Origin: Bacteroidota bacterium
GTDB lineage: Bacteria; Bacteroidota; Bacteroidia; Chitinophagales; Chitinophagaceae
Assembly (NCBI GenBank): GCA_016868455.1
Contig: VGGV01000001.1
Coordinates: 124,001-188,000 of the forward strand
Length of the DNA stretch: 64,000 nucleotides
Direction of reading: 5' to 3'
In this document: one piece after another, positions 18,932 to 27,622 of the stretch
Numbering within the stretch: the first letter of the stretch is position 1
Layout: every line of letters starts with the position of its first letter
Program-made: the position numbers and the translations under genes
Notes under the pieces: generated by a model
The model's database searches: none
Told to the model about the DNA's origin: nothing
The model's input: the letters and a program-made list of their open reading frames with translations, nothing else

Positions 18932-20664
18932 GCCAGCCTGACTGGATAGTACTGATCGTTACGCTGCTGGCCATTATAACCTATGGTTTGTATAAAAGCC
19001 GTACTTCCCATAACCTCGATGGGTATTTTCTTTCCAACCGAAGCATGCCATGGGGGCTGGTGCTGCTCAGCATCATGGGTACACAGGCCAGCGCCATTAC
19101 TTTTCTTTCAGCTCCGGGGCAGGCATATACCGACGGAATGCGGTTTGTGCAGTATTATTTTGGTCTTCCGCTGGCCATGGTGGTTATCTGCATCTTCTTT
19201 GTACCCATTTTCAGAAAACTGAAAGTATATACTGCATACGAATATTTAGAAACACGGTTTGATAACAAGACAAGAACACTGACTTCTTTTCTTTTCCTGC
19301 TGCAGAGAAGCTTATCAACCGGCATCAGTGTATTTGCCCCTTCCATCATTCTTTCTTCCCTCTTTGGCTGGAATATTTATTATACTAATCTGCTGATGGG
19401 GGGGCTGCTCATCATTTACACCATGAGTGGCGGCGCCAAAGCGGTGGCCTATACACAACAATTGCAGCTCATCATCATTTTCACCGGTATGTTCCTGGCG
19501 GGCTATATGGTGGTGAACCTGCTGCCGGCAAATGTAAGTTTCACCGATGCGCTGAATATTAGCGGGAAAATGGGAAAGCTCAATGTGATTACAACAGGTA
19601 TTGAAAACGGCAGATTCAACTGGAGCGACCAGTACAACCTGCTGAGCGGATTGATTGGCGGTTTTTTTCTGGCTCTTTCATATTTCGGCACTGACCAGAG
19701 CCAGGTGGGCCGTTACCTCACTGCAAAATCACTGAAAGAAAGCCGGGTTGGCCTGCTGATGAATGGGCTGGTGAAAGTGCCCATGCAATTCGCCATTTTG
19801 CTTATCGGGGCGCTGGTATTCACTTTTTACCAGTTCAATAAAGCGCCGGTATTTTTCAATGATGCACAGGTAAGAAAACTGGAACAATCTGTATTTAAAG
19901 ATTCATTTGCACTGGTAAACAGGCAATATGACGCTCTTACGGATCAAAAGATAAAAGCGGTTACAGCTTATGCCGCTGCTGCAAACAGAAATGATGATGC
20001 AGCAGCAACACAATCACTGAATGCACTCAGGCAACTTCAACAGGGCTCTGACAGTCTCCGGAAAAAAGTAAAGAACTGGTTGAATACAAAAGAAGTTGGC
20101 GGCGACGGGAATGATACCAATTACATTTTCCTGCGTTTTGTAGTGGATAACCTGCCCGTGGGCCTGGTAGGGTTATTAATCGCGATTATTTTTCTTGCCT
20201 CCTGGGGAAGCATTGCAGCGGCCATCAATTCGCTGGCCTCATTATCAATGGTTGACTTTCACAAGCGGTTTACCAAAAAGAAGGAGACGGGCGAAGATGA
20301 ATACCAGCTTTCCAAATGGTACACCCTGGCATGGGGTATTTTCTGTATCGTGGTGGCTATGTTTACGTATAATATCGGAAACAGCCTGATTGAAGCAGTG
20401 AATGTACTGGGCTCTCTTTTTTACGGTGTAATCCTCGGTGTTTTTCTTGTAGCTTTCTTTATAAAGAAAATCACAAACGGTCATGTGGTTTTCTGGGCCG
20501 CTGTGCTAGCAGAGATATTAGTGCTGACGGTTTTTATTTTAACGAAGCAGGAAGTATTTAGAATGGGTTTCCTGTGGCTGAACCCCATTGGAGCTTTCGG
20601 GGTTATTCTTTTCAGTTTAGTGCTGCATCCCTCATTCAGGGAAAAGAAAAACTCCGCTTTTTGA
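18928..20664 (+). CDS. sodium:solute symporter (SSS family)
   Basis: Integral membrane transporter of 578 residues and about 13 helices. It has the family sequences DGYFLSNRSMPWG, SIMGTQASAITFLSAPGQAY, VYTAYEYLETRF and, late, ASWGSIAAAINSLASLS. SSS proteins use the sodium gradient to import small solutes; the substrate cannot be told from sequence. A soluble, charged, helical insert of about 80 residues (roughly 315-396, from VRKLEQSVFKD to TNYIF) separates two helices and is longer than in typical members. It is last in the coupled block after the two microproteins, suggesting uptake of a product released by the upstream M14 peptidase and PIG-L deacetylase. Confidence 0.93.
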   Translation: MSQPDWIVLIVTLLAIITYGLYKSRTSHNLDGYFLSNRSMPWGLVLLSIMGTQASAITFLSAPGQAYTDGMRFVQYYFGLPLAMVVICIFFVPIFRKLKVYTAYEYLETRFDNKTRTLTSFLFLLQRSLSTGISVFAPSIILSSLFGWNIYYTNLLMGGLLIIYTMSGGAKAVAYTQQLQLIIIFTGMFLAGYMVVNLLPANVSFTDALNISGKMGKLNVITTGIENGRFNWSDQYNLLSGLIGGFFLALSYFGTDQSQVGRYLTAKSLKESRVGLLMNGLVKVPMQFAILLIGALVFTFYQFNKAPVFFNDAQVRKLEQSVFKDSFALVNRQYDALTDQKIKAVTAYAAAANRNDDAAATQSLNALRQLQQGSDSLRKKVKNWLNTKEVGGDGNDTNYIFLRFVVDNLPVGLVGLLIAIIFLASWGSIAAAINSLASLSMVDFHKRFTKKKETGEDEYQLSKWYTLAWGIFCIVVAMFTYNIGNSLIEAVNVLGSLFYGVILGVFLVAFFIKKITNGHVVFWAAVLAEILVLTVFILTKQEVFRMGFLWLNPIGAFGVILFSLVLHPSFREKKNSAF

Positions 20665-20684
20665 TGCGGGGCCCTCTTTTTATC
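20651..20684 (+). terminator. possible terminator of the symporter operon
   Basis: A short imperfect stem (CTCCGC with GCGGGG) overlaps the symporter stop codon and is followed by CCCTCTTTTT. It is weak, but it is the only candidate before the converging DUF2911 gene. Confidence 0.35.
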
Positions 20685-20703
20685 CGTTGAAAGAAACCAG
20701 GCG

Positions 20704-21540
20704 TTATTTCAGCGTATTCATGATTTCTTCATTCTGCTTTACAAATTCGGGGAACTTTGTTTCAGTTGCAACACGTATTGCATTTTTGGCAGCTGCCATT
20801 GCTTCTTCTTTCTTTCCCATTTTGGCCAGTATCCTTGCTTTCAGCGTATGCACCCAGGGTTGTGCATTGGGGGAAGCATCCACCGCCTTGTTTACCCATG
20901 TGAGCGCCTGATTCAGATCTTTTCCGTTGTCAAAATAATAAGATGCTGCTGAATAATAAGGCCTGTTATCCTTGTTCATAATGTTGTCAATGGACTTCAT
21001 CACTTTGCTGTCCACATCTGCAGTAATCGGGAAGGCTAAATAAACTTTGTCCCACATCAGGCTCAGGTTACAACTGTTGCTCTTCATATCGTCAAAACTG
21101 ATGGTGAAGGTTTCGATAGGAAAAGGCAACTGCATGGGTACAACATTTACCCTCACCACATCCTGCTCCTGCTTATAAGCATTGGGGCTGGTTACATCGG
21201 TTTGTTTGCTGATGATGATAGTCCACTCTTTTTCGCCGGGGATGGAAAGTAAACCGTATTTACCTGCAGGCACTTTAGTTCCGCCGATGGTCACTTCCTC
21301 ACCAAAATTAAGGGTAGTGGCCTGGTTGGCGCCGGTACGCCATACCTGTCCGTAAGGTACCAGGTCGCCAAATACTTTACGGCCCTTGATACCCGGGCGG
21401 GAATAGGAAAGTTCAATGGTGGACAGCCCGAAATTTTGTTTTAAAGTTTGTGTAGGGCTGGGTTGCGGCGTTGTCAGCGTTTGTGCATCAGCAGTCAAAA
21501 AAGCAAAAGCAGCCACAGCTGCGATAAATATTTTTTTCAT
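20704..21540 (-). CDS. DUF2911 protein with C-terminal TPR-like tail
   Basis: Exported 278-residue protein with a cleavable signal (MKKIFIAAVAAFAFLTADAQ). The DUF2911 core is clear: IELSYSRPGIKGRKVFGDLV, YGQVWRTGANQATTL and KVPAGKYGLLSIPGEKEWTI. The last 90 residues read as a tetratricopeptide-like pair (NQALTWVNKAVDASPNAQPW, KARILAKMGKKEEAMAAAK). DUF2911 proteins are common and periplasmic in Bacteroidota; function unknown. It converges with the symporter gene and stands alone. A -7-type element lies just upstream. Confidence 0.9.
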   Translation of the reverse strand: MKKIFIAAVAAFAFLTADAQTLTTPQPSPTQTLKQNFGLSTIELSYSRPGIKGRKVFGDLVPYGQVWRTGANQATTLNFGEEVTIGGTKVPAGKYGLLSIPGEKEWTIIISKQTDVTSPNAYKQEQDVVRVNVVPMQLPFPIETFTISFDDMKSNSCNLSLMWDKVYLAFPITADVDSKVMKSIDNIMNKDNRPYYSAASYYFDNGKDLNQALTWVNKAVDASPNAQPWVHTLKARILAKMGKKEEAMAAAKNAIRVATETKFPEFVKQNEEIMNTLK

Positions 21541-21562
21541 ACAAGCATGTTTTTAGAGAAGG

Positions 21563-21570
21563 CAAAGGTA
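21563..21570 (-). promoter_or_regulatory. -7-like element upstream of the DUF2911 gene
   Basis: On the minus strand the sequence TACCTTTG matches the Bacteroidota -7 consensus TAnnTTTG and lies 23 bases before the start codon. I find no matching -33 TTG at the usual spacing, so this is a partial match. Confidence 0.35.
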
Positions 21571-21684
21571 GGGCAAAAGGGGAGTTGGTAGTTATTAGTT
21601 AGAAGTCAGGAGCCATTAACCCGGATGAGTGGCTCAAATCAGATTTGAAATGGCAGCCATTATTTAGCAACCCGGTTTCAGGGC

Positions 21685-21852
21685 TCAGAATTCAATTGTA
21701 ACGGTTGTACGGCCTTTTTTGTTGGCGGCCCTTTTCCATTTCGGCCCTTCCTTTACCAGCCGGTTGCCTTTAGCAAACTCCTGGAGGGTTTTAGAAAGCA
21801 AGGTATCATTTCACAGCCGGTTAGTGATTACGGGGCTGGTTTCTACCGGTCC
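21685..21852 (-). pseudogene. C-terminal gene fragment, possibly a TonB-type domain
   Basis: Conceptual translation gives DTLLSKTLQEFAKGNRLVKE, GPKWKRAANKKGRTTVTIEF and a stop. The GPKWK...GR..V.I.F pattern is reminiscent of C-terminal domains of energy transducer TonB proteins. The fragment has an in-frame TGA (plus strand 21811-21813) and another stop just upstream, and no start or N-terminal domain remains. I take it as the tail of a lost gene; the family assignment is tentative. Confidence 0.45.
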
Positions 21853-21879
21853 TTATTTTTAAAATGACAAAACTGCTTT

Positions 21880-22396
21880 ATGTCCAAAAAAATTCAACTC
21901 AGTATTCCCAAACCCTGTCATGAGGACTGGAATGCCATGACGCCAGTTGAAAAGGGAAAATTCTGCGGCTCCTGCCAGAAACAGGTTATTGACTTCAGCA
22001 CTATGAGTGACCGTCAGGTGGCAGAGTTTTTCAAAAAGCCCTCCACAGGTTCTGTATGCAAAAGGGTTATGACCGGCCAGCTTGATCGGGATATTGAAAT
22101 TCCCAAAAAAAGGATACCCTGGCTGAAGTATTTTTTCACCATTGCGCTGCCCGCATTCTTTGTTTCTGTTAAAGCCGGCGCTGACCATTCAATGGGAACA
22201 AACCGAAGAAGGCTACTATACCCTTCAGCTTATAAATTCTTCAGGTCAGGCAGTGTATCAAAAAGAAATATGGATTGATGCCGGGGCCAGGTTGCTGAAC
22301 CTTGAAATACCCCGGGTGGCTGCAGGGAACTATTTTCTCGTATTGGTCAATAAAGAAAGCGGCAGGAAGTATGCTGAGAAGATAATTATTCAGTAG
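21880..22396 (+). pseudogene. Cys-motif N-terminus joined out of frame to a sorting-type C-terminus
   Basis: The N-terminal part is the Bacteroidota module with KGKFCGSCQKQVIDFSTMSD and a membrane helix (YFFTIALPAFFVSV), in the frame starting at the ATG 21880. From about 22175 the coding frame changes: LTIQWEQTEEGYYTLQLINS and IPRVAAGNYFLVLVNKESG, ending KYAEKIIIQ, form a C-terminal domain of the type IX sorting kind. Proteins of this design usually carry a large middle region, absent here. I infer an internal deletion that also broke the frame. The first frame runs out at 22278. Confidence 0.72.
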
Positions 22397-22528
22397 CGGC
22401 TAAGTGCTTCATCTTAGTTTACCAAAATAGCGGCGGAATTCGGAAATTTCCCTGTTGGTATTACGATTGCATCACCGGATTTGATTCTTATTTTCGTGGT
22501 ATATTTTAATCCTTTAAAACAATACCTT

Positions 22529-23059
22529 ATGAAAAAGCTCTTCCACTTATGCCTGCTGGCTGTAATTTCAGCCGGTTTTATTTCCTGTACCAAATCAGCC
22601 GGCGACAGGGCTGCCCCTGTTTCTGAAAATGCAAAAATGTCCCGTTCAAGAGAATCCGCGAACCTCTATGAATTGTGAACAAAAGTATTTAATGAAATTA
22701 ATGAACCCAGGCCTACCGTATTGGGCAATCCTGACTCCTATCTTTTTGAAGGAGACCAGGCAGTATTCTATGTTATCGTTTCAGATGAGCCTCCTTCGGA
22801 TGCCTATACCGGTTCGCTGAACCTGGTGGATGAAGCTACCGGCAACACCATCCAGACCATTCACCTGCTCCCGATGTATGCTCCCGAAGCTGCCAATCTA
22901 AATGTTCCCAGAGATGTGGCTCCGCATCCTTTTATGTTTGCTGCCGTCGATATTGACAGCCAGTATACTGGCAGAACCGTTGCGCTGCAGTCTACGATTC
23001 AGCTGCCTACCGGTGAAGTATCAACAGCCACATTGCCATCCGCATTTATCGTTCAATAA
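22529..23059 (+). pseudogene. small lipoprotein gene with in-frame TGA
   Basis: The ATG at 22529 gives a lipoprotein signal (KLFHLCLLAVISAGFISC). After 49 codons a TGA stands at 22676-22678, and the same frame continues for 126 codons to 23059 with coherent protein (TKVFNEINEPRPTVLGNPDS, YLFEGDQAVFYVIVSDEPPS, LQSTIQLPTGEVSTATLPSA). The upstream part alone would be a useless 49-residue stub. CGA to TGA would explain it. A strong terminator follows, so the transcription unit is otherwise whole. The family is not one I recognise. Confidence 0.75.
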
Positions 23060-23084
23060 TTTTCTGATCATATTATTTTTATCC

Positions 23085-23118
23085 GAAACCCTCCATGTAC
23101 ACGGAGGGTTTCTTATTT
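23085..23118 (+). terminator. rho-independent terminator
   Basis: A perfect ten-base stem (GAAACCCTCC with GGAGGGTTTC) has an eight-base loop and is followed by TTATTT. It ends the transcription unit of the broken lipoprotein gene and touches the end of the converging xerD gene. Confidence 0.85.
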
Positions 23119-24012
23119 AAATGCAGGATGAAACTGCTCCAGGGTTTTACGGAGAAAATCCCTGTCAAGGTGAGTATAAATTTCTGTAGTGGTGATGCTG
23201 GCATGGCCGAGCATTTCCTGAACTGCCCGCAGGTCGGCGCCGCCCTTTATCAGGTGGGTGGCAAAGGAATGGCGGAACGTATGCGGTGAAATTGTTTTTT
23301 TGATACCCGCTTTCAGGGCAAGGTCTTTGATAATATAAAATATCATTACCCTTGACATTTTACCACCGCGGCGGTTGAGGAAGAGAATATCCTCATTACC
23401 TTTTTGCGGCAACAGTTGCGGCCGGATATTATTTTTATAGATTTTAATATACTTTACAGCGCTGCTGCCGATGGGTACCAGCCGTTCTTTGTCGCCTTTG
23501 CCCGTTACCCGGATAAAGCCCACATCCAGGTATAACTGGGAAATGCGCAGCCCCGTTACTTCGCTTACCCTCAGGCCACAGCTGTACATGGTTTCCAGTA
23601 TGGCTTTGTTTCTTCCCCCTTCCGGTTTGCTCAAGTCAATAGCGGCGATTATTTTTTCTATTTCATCAAAGCTGAGGGTATCGGGCAATGTTCTTTTTAG
23701 TTTGGGAGCTTCCAGGAGAGCGGTGGGGTCTGTTTTGCAAATGTCTTCCAGCAGGCAATATTTATAAAAGGCCCTGATACCGGAAATTGCCCTTGCCTGT
23801 GAAGTGTCGCTCATACCAAGGCCTGCGATCCATTTAACAAACTGTTGCAGGTCTTTCAGGGTAATATCCCCCGGGCTCTTCAGGTTGTTTTTTTCCTGCA
23901 GGAAAACTGTAAGGTGCTCTATATCCCGCAGGTAAGCTTCAACCGAATTGGCGGAAAGGGATTTTTCCAGTTGCAGATAGGTTTTAAAACCTTTTTTGTA
24001 GGGCTCCCACAT
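23113..24012 (-). CDS. xerD: site-specific tyrosine recombinase XerD
   Basis: Recombinase of 299 residues that with XerC resolves chromosome dimers at dif. The N-terminal SAM-like DNA-binding domain (LSANSVEAYLRDIEHL) is followed by the catalytic domain. All catalytic residues are visible: Arg148 (GLRVSE), Lys172 (TGKGDKER), His244 and Arg247 (HTFRH), His270 (LGHAS) and Tyr279 (EIYTH). Length and motifs favour a housekeeping Xer protein rather than a mobile-element integrase. No dif site was recognised nearby. Confidence 0.94.
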   Translation of the reverse strand: MWEPYKKGFKTYLQLEKSLSANSVEAYLRDIEHLTVFLQEKNNLKSPGDITLKDLQQFVKWIAGLGMSDTSQARAISGIRAFYKYCLLEDICKTDPTALLEAPKLKRTLPDTLSFDEIEKIIAAIDLSKPEGGRNKAILETMYSCGLRVSEVTGLRISQLYLDVGFIRVTGKGDKERLVPIGSSAVKYIKIYKNNIRPQLLPQKGNEDILFLNRRGGKMSRVMIFYIIKDLALKAGIKKTISPHTFRHSFATHLIKGGADLRAVQEMLGHASITTTEIYTHLDRDFLRKTLEQFHPAFK

Positions 24013-24048
24013 CGGTTAAGAATCCAAAATGCAAATAAAAAATCTCAG

Positions 24049-24696
24049 TTACTCCAGCGCAATCTTCTTCTCCAGTTCCTTCCATTCATTATCCACTTTT
24101 ACTTTTACCCAGATTCTTTGACTGGTTACATTTACCGAATCAATAAATTCATGGATGGCATCATAGTCAATATCCAGCGCCTTGCCAAATGTCATCATAG
24201 CCTTTTTACCTGAACGCACCTGCTCCACATAGATATTGCCCCTGTCGGTGTAGGCTATCATATCTTCGGCTACGGCAAATTTGGGGTCAAAACTGTTGAT
24301 GCCGCTGCTGCGTTTGCTGATATTGCCGGTTTTGCTGAATGGCAGTTTTATCTGGAAACCACGCCCTGTTACACAGTCATTAAAAAGGAGGCAGACAGAA
24401 GAAGTGTCGTTGAATATGCAGCGAATAAAATCTTTATTGATTTTTATTCCCTCAAAGCCAAACGCCGTTTTCAGGCTGGCGCCCATCGCATCGTGGCTGC
24501 GGATGATGCTTTCCGGGCCGCAATTGGCAGCTGTAATATAAACAGAAGGATTCAGTACATGTTCGCCTTCGAATTTCAGCGTATCAGTAAGGCAGGCAGT
24601 ATCACAAAAAGTTGCTGCTTTCGATGAGGAAGACCTGCAGCCAACCATAATCCAAATACCGGCAACGGCGGCAACTACTGCAAATACATATCGCAT
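24049..24696 (-). CDS. conserved hypothetical lipoprotein
   Basis: Protein of 215 residues. The ATG at 24696 gives a lipoprotein-type signal ending at Cys (YVFAVVAAVAGIWIMVGC); an upstream ATG at 24720 would add eight residues. The body has several cysteines (FCDTACL, ANCGPES, RCIFND, NDCVTG) and beta-rich sequence (NIYVEQVRSGKKAMMTFGKA). I do not recognise the family. It is codirectional with xerD, about 36 bases upstream, and may share its transcript. Confidence 0.75.
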   Translation of the reverse strand: MRYVFAVVAAVAGIWIMVGCRSSSSKAATFCDTACLTDTLKFEGEHVLNPSVYITAANCGPESIIRSHDAMGASLKTAFGFEGIKINKDFIRCIFNDTSSVCLLFNDCVTGRGFQIKLPFSKTGNISKRSSGINSFDPKFAVAEDMIAYTDRGNIYVEQVRSGKKAMMTFGKALDIDYDAIHEFIDSVNVTSQRIWVKVKVDNEWKELEKKIALE

Positions 24697-24809
24697 ATAA
24701 AGCAAGTTTGATTCAGACAAATGTAACCATTGATGTCATAACCGGGTAATAATATTGATACAGCCTTGTGCTGCTTTTATCGTTTGTTCATTTCTATTAT
24801 CTTCGGCGC

Positions 24810-25385
24810 ATGGCGATGAAAGAACCTGTAAACCTCCGTTCGTACAAAAAGAAAATGCTCAGAAACAGGAACCGCTTCCGGAAGTTCCTAACCCGTATTG
24901 AAAAAAAGCTCCTGCCGGGATTGCAGGCTCTTCTGCCGGCACTGGAAAAAAGAGTTTGGAATGAACCAGACTGTTTGCAATGCGGCAAATGCTGTAAAAC
25001 CATGAGTCCCACTTATACAGAAAAGAATATCAAAAGAATTTCGGCCCACCTGAAGATGAGCGAAGAGGCTTTTAAGCAAAAATGGCTGCGGCAGGAGCGG
25101 GGTGGCGACTGAGACTGGCTGAATAAGAAAGCACCCTGCCAGTTCCTGGATTTGCGTACCAATATGTGCACCATTTATGAAGTAAGGCCCACTGACTGTG
25201 CAGGATTTCCCCATCAGCAAAAGAAACTGAAAGGTTATATGCATGTTCATAAACAAAATGTGGAACTCTGTCCCGCCACCTATAAAATGGTAGAAAAAAT
25301 GAAGCAATGGGCCGGCGGTGAGCTGGTAATCTCCAAAGCGGAGCAGCAAAAGCACTTTCTTTACCGGGGCATAAGAAAGATATAA
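24810..25385 (+). pseudogene. YkgJ-family cysteine-cluster protein with in-frame TGA
   Basis: The ATG at 24810 leads to a basic helical N-terminus and the first cysteine cluster CLQCGKCC. A TGA at 25110-25112 interrupts the frame after QERGGD. The same frame then gives DWLNKKAPCQFLDL and CTIYEVRPTDCAGFPH, which are the remaining conserved YkgJ (CxxCxxCC) motifs, ending at 25385. The metal-binding cysteine set is therefore split by the stop. Family members are putative iron-sulfur or zinc proteins of unknown function. Readthrough or sequencing error cannot be excluded, as only one base is wrong. Confidence 0.75.
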
Positions 25386-25415
25386 CATAGATGCCGGAAA
25401 CCTGGTGCACCTGGT

Positions 25416-25772
25416 TTACAGATAAACGTCTTCTATCAGAAAGAACTCCGCCTTTCCGCCGGGTTGCAGGGTGATGGAAAGAATGTCGTATTGTATCCAC
25501 GGGTGACCGGGATTCAGATGCAGGTATTCATTGGCTGCTTTTTGCAGGTATTTAAATTTCTTCCTGGTTACGCTGTCTTCAGGATGGCCCAGCGATGAGG
25601 CTTTTTTTGTTTTTACTTCCACAAAGTGCAGAAATTTTCCCCTCGCAGCTATGATATCTATTTCGTGGTGCAAATGACGCCAGTTGCGGTGCAGGATTTT
25701 ATAACCCCGTCCGGCAAGCCATTCGGCCGCCATGGCCTCGCCTGCTTTGCCCAGATCATTGTGGTCAGCCAT
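25416..25772 (-). CDS. YraN family (UPF0102) nuclease-fold protein
   Basis: A 118-residue protein with the YraN pattern: LGKAGEAMAAEWLAGRGYKI, NWRHLHHEIDIIAARGKFLH and FVEVKTKKA. The E..D..(E)VK residues form the restriction-endonuclease-like core. The cellular function is unresolved. The N-terminus starts at an ATG divergent from manA with 36 bases between starts, so the two promoters overlap. Confidence 0.92.
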   Translation of the reverse strand: MADHNDLGKAGEAMAAEWLAGRGYKILHRNWRHLHHEIDIIAARGKFLHFVEVKTKKASSLGHPEDSVTRKKFKYLQKAANEYLHLNPGHPWIQYDILSITLQPGGKAEFFLIEDVYL

Positions 25773-25808
25773 GCCTTATCTTTACTTCAATATTAAAAAA
25801 AATCGTTC

Positions 25809-26960
25809 ATGCCGGGGATATATCCGTTGAAAGGAGTGATAAAACATTACGACTGGGGCGGGAATTCCTTCATCCCTTCTATGCTGCAGCATGAGAACCC
25901 CGGGCAGCTGCCATTTGCTGAATACTGGATGGGCACCCATCCCGTAGGAATGGCACTGGTGAAAACGACTGAAGGCGAAAAGGAACTTATTTCGCTTACC
26001 GGTTTGCTTTCTTTTCTGTTCAAAGTGCTGGATGTAAAAGATATGCTGTCCATCCAGGTACATCCTTCAAAGCAGGCGGCCGAAAAAGCATTTGCCAGGG
26101 AAAATGCGGAAGGCATTCCGCTGCATTCGCCGCAACGGAATTACAGGGATGCCAATCATAAACCGGAACTGATGGTGGCCCTGGGCGATTTTTGGCTGCT
26201 GCATGGCTTCAAGCCGGCAGAAGAACTGGTTTATACGTTGCTGAATGTAACGGAGCTAAGGGAATTGCTGCCGGTATTCAATCAATCGGGTTATGCCGGT
26301 TTATATAAGCACATTATGGAAATGCCGCAGGCGGAAGTGAACCGGATCCTGCAGCCCTTGATCCATAATCTCTCATCCGTTTATCAAAACAGGGAACCCG
26401 ACCGGTACGATGAAGATTTCTGGGCGGCAAAAGCAGCTAACCTGTTTACTAAAAATGGCAATATTGACCGCGGCATATTTTCCATCTATTTGTTCAACCT
26501 GGTTCATTTAAAAGAAGGGGAGGGAATTTTTCAGGGTGCAGGGGTGCCTCATACATACCTGGAGGGCCGGAACGTTGAAATTATGGCCAGCTCGGATAAT
26601 GTCCTTCGGGGCGGCCTCACCACCAAGCATATTGATGTAAAAGAACTGATGAAACATGTAAAATGCGAAGCTGTTTATCCCGAAATTCTCACTGCGGAAA
26701 ACGGCACAGGTTCTCTGCTGAAATACAAAGTTCCCGTGAGCGACTTTGTGCTGGAAAAAACAGAACTGGCAGCCGGCGACACAATAAATCTGCAGGCAGA
26801 GTCGTCAGAAATTTTGCTGGTAACGGAAGGAGAGGTGCAGGCTGGCGGTATAACGCTTAAGCCCGGACAACCTTCGGCCATTGTGCTGGCAGGAACTGAT
26901 TATACTTTGAAAGGTGTGGCTGCCCGTACCGTAGTTTTCAGGGCGGGGCCGGGCTGTTAA
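25809..26960 (+). CDS. manA: class I mannose-6-phosphate isomerase
   Basis: Interconverts mannose 6-phosphate and fructose 6-phosphate in the cytoplasm, supplying GDP-mannose synthesis or mannose use. At 383 residues it is of normal length. Zinc-site motifs are present: SIQVHPSK, NHKPELMVAL and, late, GAGVPHTYLEGRNVEIMASS. The start ATG follows YDWGG-type early sequence (KGVIKHYDWGGNSF). No sugar gene is adjacent. Confidence 0.95.
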   Translation: MPGIYPLKGVIKHYDWGGNSFIPSMLQHENPGQLPFAEYWMGTHPVGMALVKTTEGEKELISLTGLLSFLFKVLDVKDMLSIQVHPSKQAAEKAFARENAEGIPLHSPQRNYRDANHKPELMVALGDFWLLHGFKPAEELVYTLLNVTELRELLPVFNQSGYAGLYKHIMEMPQAEVNRILQPLIHNLSSVYQNREPDRYDEDFWAAKAANLFTKNGNIDRGIFSIYLFNLVHLKEGEGIFQGAGVPHTYLEGRNVEIMASSDNVLRGGLTTKHIDVKELMKHVKCEAVYPEILTAENGTGSLLKYKVPVSDFVLEKTELAAGDTINLQAESSEILLVTEGEVQAGGITLKPGQPSAIVLAGTDYTLKGVAARTVVFRAGPGC

Positions 26961-27031
26961 CAGCCGTTGATAAATAGCCCTTTCAATTGGGGCAATTCGT
27001 TTATTTTTGCACTCACTTAATTATTACAGTT

Positions 27032-27601
27032 ATGAAGGCAAATGGTCGAATCATTCTTTTTACCCTGCTGCTAATTGTGCTGCAAACGGCCTGTAAATAT
27101 TTTTTTGCAGCGGAGCCGGCCTGGTCCGGATTTTCACCATTCATTGCCATTGCTCTGTTCTCCGGGTTTATCATAAAACAGAGGAATTTATCCTTCCTGC
27201 TGCCTTTGCTGGCATTGTTTATCAGCGATGCTATTATTCATGTTTTATACCTTAACGGGGACTTTGCCTTTGCAGGGTTTTATCCCGGTCAGTGGAAGAA
27301 TTATTTTGTGCTGCTTGGCTGCACCCTGATGGGCTGGATACTGAGAGCGAAAAAATATTCCACCCTGGCTGCTGGTGCTTTGGCAGCGCCCACATTATTC
27401 TTTCTTATTTCCAACTTTATGGTTTGGCAGGCTGCAACGGAGGCTGTTTATTCAAAAACATTCAATGGCCTTATGACATGTTATGAAGCCGGCCTGCCTT
27501 TTTACAGGAATTCGTTAATTGCAACCATTGTATTCCTGCCCGTGATTTTGCTGCTGTATAATTATTTTACAGGGGAAAAAGCAGAACTGAGACTGGTCTG
27601 A
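27032..27601 (+). CDS. DUF6580-type multi-pass membrane protein
   Basis: A 189-residue integral membrane protein with about five helices (IILFTLLLIVLQTACKYFF, SPFIAIALFSGFII, LLPLLALFISDAIIHVLY, LGCTLMGWIL, LIATIVFLPVILLLYNYF). The ATG at 27032 is preferred over an upstream in-frame start at 26987, which would prepend an unlikely segment. Relatives are described as putative substrate-binding membrane components of ECF-like systems, but I cannot confirm a substrate. It converges with rnhA. Confidence 0.8.
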   Translation: MKANGRIILFTLLLIVLQTACKYFFAAEPAWSGFSPFIAIALFSGFIIKQRNLSFLLPLLALFISDAIIHVLYLNGDFAFAGFYPGQWKNYFVLLGCTLMGWILRAKKYSTLAAGALAAPTLFFLISNFMVWQAATEAVYSKTFNGLMTCYEAGLPFYRNSLIATIVFLPVILLLYNYFTGEKAELRLV

Positions 27602-27622
27602 TCCATTCATTTTAAGGAAATA

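Noticed and set aside
23113-24012. Integrase of a mobile element
   Set aside because: Length, catalytic set and isolation fit housekeeping XerD; no attachment sites or cargo genes are visible.
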